Below, in pieces: positions 18,331 through 27,914 of a stretch of 64,000 nt of DNA. Source of the DNA: Sulfitobacter sp. SK012 (GTDB taxonomy: Bacteria; Pseudomonadota; Alphaproteobacteria; Rhodobacterales; Rhodobacteraceae); the NCBI RefSeq assembly GCF_003352085.1, contig NZ_CP025804.1, forward strand, positions 310,001-374,000, read 5' to 3'. A program made the translations under genes and the position numbers. The stretch's first letter is position 1. Every line of letters starts with the position of its first letter. Under the pieces are notes generated by a model. The model saw nothing but the letters and a program-made list of their open reading frames with translations. It ran no database searches and was not told where the DNA came from.

Positions 18331-20354
18331 TCAGGCGGTATGGCCTCTTTGCTTTAGTGCTGATTTTGGGCGTGGGTGCTGGTCTGCGGGATCAGTTTGA
18401 CACTTGGGTTGATGCGACCAAGTTGCCATCTGTGTTGATCGAGACATCGGTGGAAGTGCGAGACCGCAATGGATCGTTGCTGCGGAGCTTTACTGTTGAG
18501 GATGGGCGCACGCGTTTGGCCCTTAGCCTCGCGCAAACCGATCCCGACTTTATTGCGATGTTGATCGCGTATGAGGACAAGCGGTTTTATTCCCATGCAG
18601 GTGTTGATCCAATCGCCCTATTGCGGGCCACGAGGCAGGCACTTTGGCAAGGTCAGGTCCGGTCTGGCGGTTCGACATTGACCATGCAGGCCGCCCGACT
18701 TTTGGAAAATTCAGGAACCGGGCACTGGCAAGGAAAGCTGCGCCAGATGCGGCTGGCACTCGCGATGGAACGGCGGCTGACCAAAACGCAAATCCTAGAG
18801 GTCTACCTCGCCCATGCGCCCTATGGCGGTCCCGTCGAAGGGTTACGTGCCGCGTCCTTCGCGTGGTTTGGTAAAGAACCCCTGCGGTTATCCCAAGCCG
18901 AAGCGGCGCTGTTGGTCGCCTTGCCCCAAGCCCCGGAAGCGCGGCGGCCTGATCGGCATCCACTGGCGGCGCGTGACGCGCGCGCACGCGTGCTCGCCCG
19001 GGTTGGTGCCATGGCACACATGTACCAAGCGGATGTGCCACGCATGATGCGCCCGTATCCGCGCCTTGCCCCTCATTTGGCAGATCATCTGCGCGCTGTT
19101 GATCCCAGTGCGCTGCGCCATGACGTGACCATTGACGCCCGCTTGCAGGCCCAAATCAGTGCGCTGGCCAAACGGGCAGTTAATGGCCAACCGCGGGGTG
19201 TTTCTGCGGCGATTTTGGTGGCCGATCATCGAACAGGTGAAGTGTTGGCGCGCGCCGGGTCGCCAAACTACAGCGCGCAGGGCGGTGCGTTGGGATTTGT
19301 GGATATGACGCGGGCGACGCGGTCCCCCGGCTCCACGCTAAAGCCGCTCATCTACGCGTTGGCCTTCGACCAAGGTTTGGTGCATCCCGACACGCTTATC
19401 AACGATGCTCCGGTCAGTTTTGGCCGATACGCTCCGCAGAATTTTGATGGCCAATTTCGTGGCGAGTTGACTGTCCGAGAGGCGTTGAAGTTCTCGCTGA
19501 ACATCCCACCGGTTTTGCTGACCCAAGAGCTTGGTCCCGCGCGACTTATGGCCGGATTGCGGGCTGCGGGCACAGCGCCAAAATTACCGGGAGGCAAACC
19601 CGGCCTTGCGATCGCTTTGGGCGGCGTTGGTATGACCCTCGAAGAGCTGGTGCAACTTTACGCAGGTCTTGCGCAAGGTGGCGAAGCCCCTCTGTTGTCA
19701 ACTGCTTTAGGACGCGAAGGTTTGTCGACTCGTCGCTTTGTCAGCGACGTTGCTGCTTGGCAGGTTGGTCATATCTTGTCAGGGATCACGCCGCCGGCCG
19801 GCACTGCGGCCCGAGATGGCGAGGTGGCTTACAAAACCGGTACGTCTTACGGGCACCGGGATGCTTGGGCGATTGGTTATGACGGTGCGCATGTGATCGG
19901 TGTTTGGTTGGGGCGGCCCGATGGCACTCCCGTGCCGGGTGCTTTTGGTGGCGAACTGGCTGCGCCAATTCTGTTTGAGGCGTTTGGCCGTGTTGCTTCA
20001 AAACGGACGCCATTGCCGAACCCACCGTCTGACGCGCTTATTGTAACAACCGCTGCCTTGCCGCCACCGCTTCAGCGGTTTCGCAGCCGGACAGCTGCAT
20101 TCACACCTGCACCCGACGCGCCGATTGTGGATTTTCCACCAGAAGGCGCGATTCTGCGTAGCACTGGCGACGGTATTCCTCTGCGCTTAAGGGCAGGCGT
20201 GATGCCGATGACCGTGCTGGTAAACGGCGTGCCAGTTCTGACGCAGTTGCGCCAGCGCAACGCAATGTTGGATATCTCCGGACTGGGGTTTAGTCGTATT
20301 TCCGTGGTGGACGCGAAAGGCCGCGCTGCGCAGGTTGAGATACGTCTCGATTAA
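18327..20354 (+). CDS. pbpC: Penicillin-binding protein 1C
   Basis: 675 residues starting at a GTG overlapping the A2M stop. An N-terminal membrane anchor (LFALVLILGVGAGL) is followed by a GT51 transglycosylase domain with catalytic Glu83 in YEDKRFYSH and SGGSTLTMQAARL. The transpeptidase domain carries the Ser336-Thr-Leu-Lys339 motif, SLN in KFSLNIPPV and the KTGTSYGHRD box. A PBP1C-type C-terminal domain (PPEGAILRS) closes the protein. PBP1C synthesises peptidoglycan and, with A2M, is thought to repair and defend walls breached by attacking cells. It overlaps the convergent GATase-like gene by 4 nt. Confidence 0.95.
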   Translation: MIRRYGLFALVLILGVGAGLRDQFDTWVDATKLPSVLIETSVEVRDRNGSLLRSFTVEDGRTRLALSLAQTDPDFIAMLIAYEDKRFYSHAGVDPIALLRATRQALWQGQVRSGGSTLTMQAARLLENSGTGHWQGKLRQMRLALAMERRLTKTQILEVYLAHAPYGGPVEGLRAASFAWFGKEPLRLSQAEAALLVALPQAPEARRPDRHPLAARDARARVLARVGAMAHMYQADVPRMMRPYPRLAPHLADHLRAVDPSALRHDVTIDARLQAQISALAKRAVNGQPRGVSAAILVADHRTGEVLARAGSPNYSAQGGALGFVDMTRATRSPGSTLKPLIYALAFDQGLVHPDTLINDAPVSFGRYAPQNFDGQFRGELTVREALKFSLNIPPVLLTQELGPARLMAGLRAAGTAPKLPGGKPGLAIALGGVGMTLEELVQLYAGLAQGGEAPLLSTALGREGLSTRRFVSDVAAWQVGHILSGITPPAGTAARDGEVAYKTGTSYGHRDAWAIGYDGAHVIGVWLGRPDGTPVPGAFGGELAAPILFEAFGRVASKRTPLPNPPSDALIVTTAALPPPLQRFRSRTAAFTPAPDAPIVDFPPEGAILRSTGDGIPLRLRAGVMPMTVLVNGVPVLTQLRQRNAMLDISGLGFSRISVVDAKGRAAQVEIRLD

Positions 20355-22396
20355 CGACGGCGACCCTCAACGAGCCAAGCCGCGGTAATGAGCGCGGCAC
20401 TAAGCAGCAGCACAAGCCAGCTGGGCAAGATTGGCGTTTGGCGTATATCGCGGGTTTCATATGCTGCGCGCGGTGTCAGACCGATCCAACCGCGCCCGGC
20501 AGCGGGCCGTCCTGCGCGGACATTACGCAAGCGCGGCAGGCCTTCCTCAAGCCGCAAAATACCACCGCGTCCCGCTGCCAAAACCGGCTCCATCGCCGTG
20601 CCATCAGCAATCGTTTCAACAAATTCGCGCGGTGCCGCAGGGCCAAGACCGATGACACTTAGCTGATCGCCATTCTCCAACCGGTAAAGGCCGATTTCGG
20701 GGCCCGTAAACACGGCCTCAAACCGACCCGGGCCGGCGGGTTCAAGTGTGAGGTTCATGACGGTGCCATCTGGTCCAGTGACGCTCAGCGGAGGAACGTT
20801 GTCGCCCAGTGTGCGGCGCTGGATGCGCATGGTTTGGCCTTCGGCAGTGGCGGTGAGCGCTTCTTCTTCCAGCTCAGGTTCGCCCATCATCCAATGGGCC
20901 AATCGGCGCAGCAATTCCAATTGTGGGCCGCCGCCCTCATAGCCGCGATTCCATAACCACGCATGATCAGACCCAAGCAGAGCAACACGCCCTTCGCCAA
21001 CGCGGTCCAGCACCAGCAATGGACGGTCATCAATCCCAGACATGACAACGCTGCCTTTCGCATCACTCAGGTCAATCTGGCGCAACCACCGGCCCCAATC
21101 CCCGCCGGTGGGCAAGCCTGTTGTCACGGGGTGACGGTCACCTAAATCTGTCACAACGGGCAAGTAAGGCTCTTCGAGGACACGTGCAGTTGGTGTGGCG
21201 GGAAGCACTGCACCCAGAGGGGTTCGGTACAGGCTGTCCGCACTTGCGAAATCTGGTCCCGCAGCAACCAGCACCGCTCCGCCGTTGCGCACATAATTGG
21301 CAACGTTTTCAAGATAGAGCGATGGCAGGATGCCGCGCCTTTTGTACCGGTCAAAGATGATCAGATCAAAATCGTCAATCTTGTCCATGAAAAGTTCCCG
21401 GGTCGGGAAAGCGATCAATGAAAGTTCGGAAACTGGCACGCCGTCCTGTTTTTCCGGAGGCCGCAGAATGGTGAAATGGACAAGATCAACGGAGCTGTCG
21501 GATTTCAAAAGGTTGCGCCAAGTCCGCCCACCAGGGTGCGGCTCTCCACTCACAAGAAGCACGCGCAAACGGTCACGCACGCCATTGATTTGGATCACGG
21601 CAGCGTTGTTTCGATCCGTCAGTTCCCCTTCGGCTTGAGGGAGTGCAAAACGGATAACGTTGCGACCGCCATGAGGCAGAGTTACCGGGATTTCCATGTC
21701 CTCACCAATGGGCACGCGGAACCGCTGCGGATCGTCGCCATCAACAGAGATATCGAGCTCGGCCAATTTGTCGTCGTTTGGGGTCGCGCCGAGGTCATCA
21801 ACGCGCAAGGTCAGCGTGACCGGTTCCCCGATGATGGCGAAGGCAGGCGCGTTGCTGATCGACAGCCGGCGGTCCCAATCGGTTTGCTCGCCGGTGAGCA
21901 GCAGATGCATGGGTGCGGGCAGGTCAACTGGTCGATTGGCGTCATGCACGCGGCCGTCGCTCAGTGCGATAATACCTGCGATCCGGGCGCGGGGTTCTTC
22001 GGCAAGGGCATCGCTGAGCGTGGTCATGAGTTCTGTGCCCGCGTCACTCAGCCCGTCAGGGACAGAAACGCGGCGCAGTTCGGTGTTGGCACGGGCGTCA
22101 ATCTGCGCGCTCAGCGCGTCAATGGCGCGGCTCATCTGTGCGGGGCGTGTGCCTAGATTTTGGCTGGCGCTGTTGTCTTCGATCAACATCACGATGTCAG
22201 TTAGCGGTGCGCGCTCTTCTTGCTGAAACGACGGCCCCGCGAGCGCGCCCAGAATCACAAGTGTGGCCAGCCCACGCAATGCCCAACCCTGCAATCCGCG
22301 CAAAACAGCCAACAGCACACCAAGAAAAGCGATCACGGCCACCATGACCAGAAGAGCCCACGGGATCAGGGGATCAAAGACGATTGTTGAGGTCAT
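20351..22396 (-). CDS. Membrane protein with VWA-like and GATase-like domains (last gene of MoxR operon)
   Basis: 681 residues. Two N-terminal membrane helices (WALLVMVAVIAFLGVLLAV and LRGLATLVILGAL) precede a VWA-like region with DNSAS, matching a DxSxS metal site. The centre (LRVLLVSGEPHPGGR to GGAVLVAAGPDFA) resembles the class-I glutamine amidotransferase-like fold of BatA/DUF4159 neighbours, without an obvious nucleophilic Cys. A third helix (LPSWLVLLLSAALITAAWL) lies at the C-terminus, leaving the bulk in the periplasm. It overlaps the upstream DUF4159 gene by ATGA, so it belongs to the MoxR-DUF58 operon. No function is established. Confidence 0.8.
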   Translation of the reverse strand: MTSTIVFDPLIPWALLVMVAVIAFLGVLLAVLRGLQGWALRGLATLVILGALAGPSFQQEERAPLTDIVMLIEDNSASQNLGTRPAQMSRAIDALSAQIDARANTELRRVSVPDGLSDAGTELMTTLSDALAEEPRARIAGIIALSDGRVHDANRPVDLPAPMHLLLTGEQTDWDRRLSISNAPAFAIIGEPVTLTLRVDDLGATPNDDKLAELDISVDGDDPQRFRVPIGEDMEIPVTLPHGGRNVIRFALPQAEGELTDRNNAAVIQINGVRDRLRVLLVSGEPHPGGRTWRNLLKSDSSVDLVHFTILRPPEKQDGVPVSELSLIAFPTRELFMDKIDDFDLIIFDRYKRRGILPSLYLENVANYVRNGGAVLVAAGPDFASADSLYRTPLGAVLPATPTARVLEEPYLPVVTDLGDRHPVTTGLPTGGDWGRWLRQIDLSDAKGSVVMSGIDDRPLLVLDRVGEGRVALLGSDHAWLWNRGYEGGGPQLELLRRLAHWMMGEPELEEEALTATAEGQTMRIQRRTLGDNVPPLSVTGPDGTVMNLTLEPAGPGRFEAVFTGPEIGLYRLENGDQLSVIGLGPAAPREFVETIADGTAMEPVLAAGRGGILRLEEGLPRLRNVRAGRPAAGRGWIGLTPRAAYETRDIRQTPILPSWLVLLLSAALITAAWLVEGRRR

Positions 22397-25161
22397 TGGC
22401 CCAACCTGTCCAGCAGTGCAGGCACGTGGACCTGATCAGATTTATAGTTGCCGGTCAGCACGTGCATGACCAGATTAACGCCAAACCGAAAGGCAATTTC
22501 GCGCTGGCGCTCGCCCGTATACCCACGCCCAACGGGCAACATCGGCCCGCCGTCTCGGTTCACGGCCCATGCGGATGCCCAATCATTGCCCCCAATCACA
22601 ACCGGCGTCACACCATCATTTAGATTGCGAAAGGGCATCCCCTCGATTTGTTGTGCATTTGGAGGTGCCGCCTCTACCCAAACATCGCGACTGTTGTGGC
22701 GGCCGGGGAAGTCTTGCAGCAGATAGAAGGTTCGGGTCAGGACATGATCAGATGGCAGCGGCTCTAGCGCGGGAATGTCCAGCGGAGCAGCAAGATCGCG
22801 CAGCTTGCGGCCATTCGGGCTGGATGCGCCAAATTTCGCGATATCCGCATCGCGCGTATCAAACAAGATTAACCCACCGGAGCGTAAATAGTCGTTCAGC
22901 TTTGCGTATGCTTCATCTGACGGGCGCGGTTGGCTGGGTGTGACCGGCCAATAAAGGATTGGGAAAAACGCCAACTCATCCGTCTCCAAATTGACGGCAA
23001 GTGGTGTTGCGGGCTCAATAGAGGTGCGGAAAAACAGCGTATCGCTGAGGCCCGTTAACCCAGCCTGAGCGATGCGGTCTAATTCTTCATCCCCGGTCAG
23101 AACATGGGCCAGTACCAATTCAGAGGTAGAATTGATGGCGAATTCTTCTTCTTCGGAAACTTGGGCCTCGCCCGTTTGGGGCTGGGTCAGCAGGACAAGG
23201 GTGATGGTGGCTACCGCATTGCTGCGTTTCAGGAGGCGACCCGACAAAGATAGTGAGGCCACGACATCTGCCAATAACAACAAGATCGAAAGGCTCAGAA
23301 GCCAACCGGCAACGGGTTGTTCTGGTGCGACCGCAAGACCGCGCACGGGGACATCGGATGGCCACCTAACCGGGGCCAGCTGTGTGTCTTCTAATACGAC
23401 ATTGCGTGCCATCCGTCGTTCGCCTGAACTGTAGACGCCGGGCGGGATGGCAGGGCCGGGCGGCGCCGAGAGCAATTCTGCGCCGTCCACGCCCGGCAGC
23501 GTCCCCGCGTCAGAAAGAACTCCGTAACCGTCAAGCACCCGCTGGGGCGTCCATGTCGTGCCCTCAAGGCTTTGTGCATCTGCACTTGCCGCGGCTGAAG
23601 AAACGGCAAGCCGTTCCATCATTTCAACAAAAAGCCCCGAGAGGGGCAAGGTGGACCATTCCGCCGTGGCGGTAACATGGAAAAGCACGACTTGGCCCTG
23701 ACCGATGGGTTTGCGGGTAACCAACGGTGTGCCGTCACTGAGTGCCGCAATCACGCGATCGGCCAGCGTTGGGTCCGGTTGGGCAACAACTTGGGCGGTG
23801 ACCACGACGTCATCGGGGATCGCTAAACCCGAAAAGGGCGAGGCGTTTGAGAAGGGAGCCAGCCCCTTGGGCTCTCCCCAACTCATGGCTCCACCGACGC
23901 TCCGGCCTCCGGCGCGCAAACGAACAGGCATCAAGGGGGCCTCATCAATGCGGCTGATGTCACTGGCCGCGACCCTCGGACCCGCGAAACGTATCAACAT
24001 TCCGCCTTCTTCGATCCACGCGGCAAGTGGTTCTGCTTCGGCGGCTGACAAAGTAGCGACGTCGGCAAGTACGATAACATCTGGATTGGCGGGGAGCACA
24101 TCACTGAGTGACCCGTCGATCAGGTCGGCCGTAGGTGCAAGAGCCTGCTCAATGTAATGCAGTGGCGACAAAAGTTGCAGCCCTTCGCGGTCCTCGCGCG
24201 CGGAAATCAGCGCGACCTCGCGGCGGCGCAGCCCGTCATCGGAAAGAGTTGTGGCCCCGGCAGAGCGTTGTCCGGCAATATCAAACCGGGTGATCCGTGC
24301 GCGTAACTCGGAAGGGAGCGCCAGCGCGGTTTCGGCCTCGGTCGCACCTTCGTCAAATGTTGCGGTCGCTGAGGCAAGGATGCGCGCGTTGCCAGCAGGA
24401 TCGCGGCCTTGCGCCTGAATGACAATCTCTCGAGCTGGGCCTGCTGAAGTGCGTAGTGCGCGCAATTGAACTGCCCCGTCCTCGTAACGTGCAGGCGCAA
24501 TCGCAAGCACATTGGCCGCCGTCTGGTACGCTTCGACGGATCCGCGGGCTTGAAGGGTTGCGAGCAATTCATCGCGCCCGTCAAAGGCCAGCGTATCACT
24601 GAACCAAAGTGTGTCGAAATCGCCACTGTCGGCCAAGGCCTCCTGCGCCCGCTCCAGCATCTTAGGGCGGGGCTGCCACGGTGCGGGTGCAAGACCGGCA
24701 AGGCGCGTGCGCCAAACATCTGCAGACTGGAACACTGGTGCCTCAGGCTTGGTCAGCGTCAGGAACCCAACGGTGCGTCCTAGACGGCTGGCGCGGGTGA
24801 GTTGGGCATCGATCGTTTCCATCTGTTGGGGCCAACGAGTGGCACCTGCCCATGAACCATCTAAGACAAACAGCAACGGACCAGAGCCATCAGCCTGATC
24901 GGCCTCTGGGTTCAGCACCGGGCCCGCAAGCCCCAAAATAATCGCGGCGACTGCCAGCATGCGGAGCAAAAGCAACCACCACGGTGTGCGGTCCGATACG
25001 CTTTCGTCGTCCTTGAGACCTAACAGCAACGCCACCCCGGGAAATCGCTGACGGATGGGTGCAGGCGGAACAGCCCGAAGGATCAACCAAAGGATTGGCA
25101 GCGCAAACAAGGCGAGTAAAAGCCAGGGTGCGGTAAACCCAATGCCGCCTAGGATCATCAT
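22393..25161 (-). CDS. BatA-like / DUF4159 membrane protein
   Basis: 922 residues from the ATG at 25161, which overlaps the DUF58 stop (ATGA). Residues 1-80 are a BatA (aerotolerance N-terminal) type segment with two helices (FTAPWLLLALFALPILWLIL and LLRMLAVAAIILGLAGPVL). A VWA-like region follows in which the metal site is weak (VLDGSWAG). A further helix lies near residue 630 (LLSLSILLLLADVVASL), and the last 210 residues are a DUF4159 domain (FFPILYWPVTPSQPRPSDEAY split across the domain start). The family is widespread in alphaproteobacteria next to MoxR and DUF58 but is uncharacterised. Confidence 0.85.
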   Translation of the reverse strand: MMILGGIGFTAPWLLLALFALPILWLILRAVPPAPIRQRFPGVALLLGLKDDESVSDRTPWWLLLLRMLAVAAIILGLAGPVLNPEADQADGSGPLLFVLDGSWAGATRWPQQMETIDAQLTRASRLGRTVGFLTLTKPEAPVFQSADVWRTRLAGLAPAPWQPRPKMLERAQEALADSGDFDTLWFSDTLAFDGRDELLATLQARGSVEAYQTAANVLAIAPARYEDGAVQLRALRTSAGPAREIVIQAQGRDPAGNARILASATATFDEGATEAETALALPSELRARITRFDIAGQRSAGATTLSDDGLRRREVALISAREDREGLQLLSPLHYIEQALAPTADLIDGSLSDVLPANPDVIVLADVATLSAAEAEPLAAWIEEGGMLIRFAGPRVAASDISRIDEAPLMPVRLRAGGRSVGGAMSWGEPKGLAPFSNASPFSGLAIPDDVVVTAQVVAQPDPTLADRVIAALSDGTPLVTRKPIGQGQVVLFHVTATAEWSTLPLSGLFVEMMERLAVSSAAASADAQSLEGTTWTPQRVLDGYGVLSDAGTLPGVDGAELLSAPPGPAIPPGVYSSGERRMARNVVLEDTQLAPVRWPSDVPVRGLAVAPEQPVAGWLLSLSILLLLADVVASLSLSGRLLKRSNAVATITLVLLTQPQTGEAQVSEEEEFAINSTSELVLAHVLTGDEELDRIAQAGLTGLSDTLFFRTSIEPATPLAVNLETDELAFFPILYWPVTPSQPRPSDEAYAKLNDYLRSGGLILFDTRDADIAKFGASSPNGRKLRDLAAPLDIPALEPLPSDHVLTRTFYLLQDFPGRHNSRDVWVEAAPPNAQQIEGMPFRNLNDGVTPVVIGGNDWASAWAVNRDGGPMLPVGRGYTGERQREIAFRFGVNLVMHVLTGNYKSDQVHVPALLDRLGQ

Positions 25162-26042
25162 GCTGCCACCCCCGCGCGCGCATCTAGTGCACCATAAAGC
25201 CACAACAGACCCGATTGTGCGGAGCTGTCTGTATGATGCAATCCATAGCGCCAACCGGTGAGCGCGCACAGCGCTTGCAATTCTGCCTTGCGCTCAGAAA
25301 GGCGTTCCAAATAGCGGTCGCGCAAATCGTTTGCTTTCAGCGTTTCATGGCTGATCGTGCCGCCCACGCTTTCAAAAATTGTGCGGCCCGCGAAGGGAAA
25401 TGCTTCTTCCGTCGGGTCAAGCACGTGACATAAAATACCACGAACACCGCGGTCTGCGGCCTTGGTCAGCGCCATTTGGACGGCAGAGATATCGCCCATG
25501 AAATCTGAGATAAATACTGCGCGGGCATGGGGAATCATCGCGCGGTGTTCCGGCGGGGCATAATCCGTTGGGTCATCGTTGCAAAAAAGATCGGCCAGAC
25601 GCAGGATCTGCGCGCGACCTGACCGCGGTGGTAAATCGGTGCCAGTCAGCCCAACGCGTTCGCCGCCCTTGTTCAAAAGGATCGCAAGGGCCAAGCCCAA
25701 GAGCCGTGCCCGATCTGCTTTTTGTGGCAACGTGGGGTCGGAAGTAAAACGCATGGACGCGCCCTGATCCACCCAAAGCATGACCGATTGCGCGATTTGC
25801 CATTCGCGTTCACGTACAAATTCCGTGTCGCCCATGGCAGAGCGACGGTGGTCTATTGACCGGCGGCTGTCGCCTACTTGGGCAGGGCGGTATTGCCAAA
25901 AATCGTCGCCCATCCCCGCACGCCGTCTGCCGTGTTCTCCCAAAAGAACGGCACCGGCCAGATGGTCCGCACGTGCCAACAGCGCGGGCAACCGAGCGGC
26001 CTGCGCCTCAGAATCAGCGCGAAGGGATTTAGGGTTGATCAC
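25158..26042 (-). CDS. DUF58 domain-containing protein
   Basis: 294 residues. The DUF58 signature is seen in GRRRAGMGDDFWQYRPAQVGD and SRRSIDHRRSAMG, here giving the D--D--RRY-PGDD-R-IDW-like core. A following VWA-like half has VDQGASM where a DxSxS would be expected, so metal binding is doubtful. These proteins are partners of MoxR AAA+ ATPases and are thought to be delivered to, or remodelled at, the membrane complex formed by BatA-like proteins. Both ends overlap neighbours by ATGA, indicating one operon with moxR upstream and the DUF4159 gene downstream. Confidence 0.88.
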   Translation of the reverse strand: MINPKSLRADSEAQAARLPALLARADHLAGAVLLGEHGRRRAGMGDDFWQYRPAQVGDSRRSIDHRRSAMGDTEFVREREWQIAQSVMLWVDQGASMRFTSDPTLPQKADRARLLGLALAILLNKGGERVGLTGTDLPPRSGRAQILRLADLFCNDDPTDYAPPEHRAMIPHARAVFISDFMGDISAVQMALTKAADRGVRGILCHVLDPTEEAFPFAGRTIFESVGGTISHETLKANDLRDRYLERLSERKAELQALCALTGWRYGLHHTDSSAQSGLLWLYGALDARAGVAA

Positions 26043-27046
26043 GCGGCAGCCTTAGACCCGGACAGATTGGCCGCTGTGCTATCGATCAGGCCTTGCAGGC
26101 TGTCGCCCCGTGCACGCGCGGCAAAGTTTAGCGCCATTCGGTGGCTTAGGACTGGCCGCGCCATGTCGATGACATCTTCGGCCGATGGGGCCAAGCGACC
26201 ATCTAGCAGGGCGCGCGCGCGCACCGCCAGCATCAACGCTTGCGCCGCGCGGGGGCCTGGACCCCAAGCAACTGTCTCGCGGACTTGGGCAGATGCGTCA
26301 GGTTCATCGGGGCGGAAGGCGCGCACCAGATCCAGTATCATCTCAACCACGGAATCGCCAACCGGCATACGCCGGAGCAGACGCTGGGCATCCAACAGCT
26401 CGCCAGTGGTAAAGACGGCGACAGATTGTGCCTCGGCCTCGCCGGTTGTAGCGATCAAAATGTCACGCTCGGTGTCACGGTCGGGATAGGGCACGTCGAT
26501 TTGCACCAAGAAGCGGTCCAACTGTGCTTCGGGCAGGGGGTAGGTGCCTTCTTGTTCGATCGGGTTCTGCGTAGCCAATACGTGAAACGGCACACCCAAA
26601 GCCCGGTTTTGTCCCGCAACGGTGACGGTCTTTTCCTGCATCGCTTGCAGCAGCGCAGATTGGGTCCGTGGTGAGGCTCGGTTAATCTCATCCGCCATTA
26701 ACAACTGGCAAAATACCGGCCCTTCGACAAAGCGAAACGCGCGGGTACCATCAGCAGCCGTGTCCAAAACCTCAGAGCCCACAATGTCCGCCGGCATGAG
26801 GTCTGGTGTGAATTGAACGCGCTTGCCATCCAGGCCCATGACCGTGCTGAGCGTTTCAACCAGGCGGGTCTTGCCAAGGCCCGGCAAGCCAATGAGCAAT
26901 CCATGCCCGCCACACAATAGCGCCGTCAAAGTCAGGTCCACGACCCGCTCTTGGCCAATAAAGCGGGCGGTGATCGACTGCTTTGCTTCCGCCAGCTTTT
27001 CGCCAAGCGCTTCGATTTGCGCGATCATATCATCGGCTTGGGTCAT
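26039..27046 (-). CDS. MoxR-family AAA+ ATPase
   Basis: 335 residues from the ATG at 27046, preceded by GAGGAG; a longer frame lacks family similarity. Walker A is GLPGLGKT at 53-60, Walker B LLMADEINRASPRTQ, sensor region LATQNPIEQEGTYPLPEAQLD, split here as LATQNPIEQEGTYP and LPEAQLDRF. MoxR ATPases act as chaperones for VWA/DUF58 partners. It is the first gene of the four-gene operon and is divergent from DUF1285 across a 70-nt gap that must hold promoters for both. Confidence 0.93.
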   Translation of the reverse strand: MTQADDMIAQIEALGEKLAEAKQSITARFIGQERVVDLTLTALLCGGHGLLIGLPGLGKTRLVETLSTVMGLDGKRVQFTPDLMPADIVGSEVLDTAADGTRAFRFVEGPVFCQLLMADEINRASPRTQSALLQAMQEKTVTVAGQNRALGVPFHVLATQNPIEQEGTYPLPEAQLDRFLVQIDVPYPDRDTERDILIATTGEAEAQSVAVFTTGELLDAQRLLRRMPVGDSVVEMILDLVRAFRPDEPDASAQVRETVAWGPGPRAAQALMLAVRARALLDGRLAPSAEDVIDMARPVLSHRMALNFAARARGDSLQGLIDSTAANLSGSKAAA

Positions 27047-27116
27047 GGCTTTTATGCTCCTCGGGCTATATTCGTTCAGTGTAAGTGTATCTCGCATCCA
27101 TGGAATGGCAAAAGCA

Positions 27117-27701
27117 ATGAGCGGACAAAAAACCGTGACACCATCTGCAGCAGGCCTCGCTGAGTCGATAAAAGCGGCAAAGACACGCGGAATGCCGCCG
27201 CTGGAGACGTGGAACCCACCGTTTTGCGGTGACATCGACATGCAAATAAAACGTGACGGCACATGGTTCTATGAGGGCACACCGATTGGCAGGCCCGGAT
27301 TGGTCAAACTTTTTGCATCGATTCTGTGGCGCGAGGGCGACACTTACTTTCTGATTACCCCGGTTGAAAAAGTAGGCATCACGGTTGAGGACGCGCCGTT
27401 TGTTGCGGTGGATTTCGACGCAAGCGGGCAGGGGAAGGCGCAAGAGCTGGAGTTTGTGACCAATTTGGAAGATGTGGCTGGGGCCGGGCCCGATCACCCC
27501 ATTCGTGTGGAGCGTGATCCTAAGACCGGAGAGCCGTCGCCCTATATCCACATCCGGCGCAATCTAGAGGCGCTGATTGATCGCAAGAGCTTTTATCGGT
27601 TGGTAGATTTGGGTGTGCATCACGATGGATGGTTTGGTGTTTGGTCAGGTGGAACTTTCTTTGGCATCATCCCTTCAGAGGAATTGCCTCCTGAGAGCTA
27701 G
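27117..27701 (+). CDS. DUF1285 domain-containing protein
   Basis: 194 residues from the ATG at 27117; upstream codons in the frame are antisense to moxR. PPLETWNPPFCGDIDMQI, RDGTWFYEGTPIGRP and FASILWREGDTYFLITPVEK, shown in short pieces, are the hallmarks of DUF1285, a small two-domain fold common in alphaproteobacteria beside moxR operons. Crystal structures of the family are known from structural genomics but no activity has been assigned, to my knowledge. The stop codon lies in the first copy of an 11-bp direct repeat (27692 and 27738). Confidence 0.88.
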   Translation: MSGQKTVTPSAAGLAESIKAAKTRGMPPLETWNPPFCGDIDMQIKRDGTWFYEGTPIGRPGLVKLFASILWREGDTYFLITPVEKVGITVEDAPFVAVDFDASGQGKAQELEFVTNLEDVAGAGPDHPIRVERDPKTGEPSPYIHIRRNLEALIDRKSFYRLVDLGVHHDGWFGVWSGGTFFGIIPSEELPPES

Positions 27702-27748
27702 AATATCAAAATATGATGAAACAGATTGACCGCGTATTGAGAGCTAGA
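27692..27748. repeat. 11-bp direct repeat, two copies 46 bp apart
   Basis: TGAGAGCTAGA occurs at 27692-27702, covering the DUF1285 stop, and again at 27738-27748. The region to 27914 otherwise holds no gene I can support; it is the leader of the isomerase gene. The repeat may be a small duplication. Confidence 0.4.
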
Positions 27749-27914
27749 CGGTCGCGCAATCACTTTTGATCCGGCTTTTGTCGCGGTCAGATTTACTACA
27801 AGGGCATATTTTGGCTTGATCGTTGCCCGAGATCAAACCGCGCTAGTCGTGGCATCGCAAAGTGGTGATCTTGCTGCACTTCAATACTTAGATAATCTGG
27901 AACAACCCTCTGAT

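Noticed and set aside
25158..25269. Longer N-terminus for the DUF4159 gene
   Set aside because: The first 36 residues are antiphase sequence within the DUF58 gene; the ATGA overlap at 25161 marks the start.
26823..27116. DUF1285 gene starting 294 nt earlier
   Set aside because: The extension is antisense to moxR and has no similarity to DUF1285.
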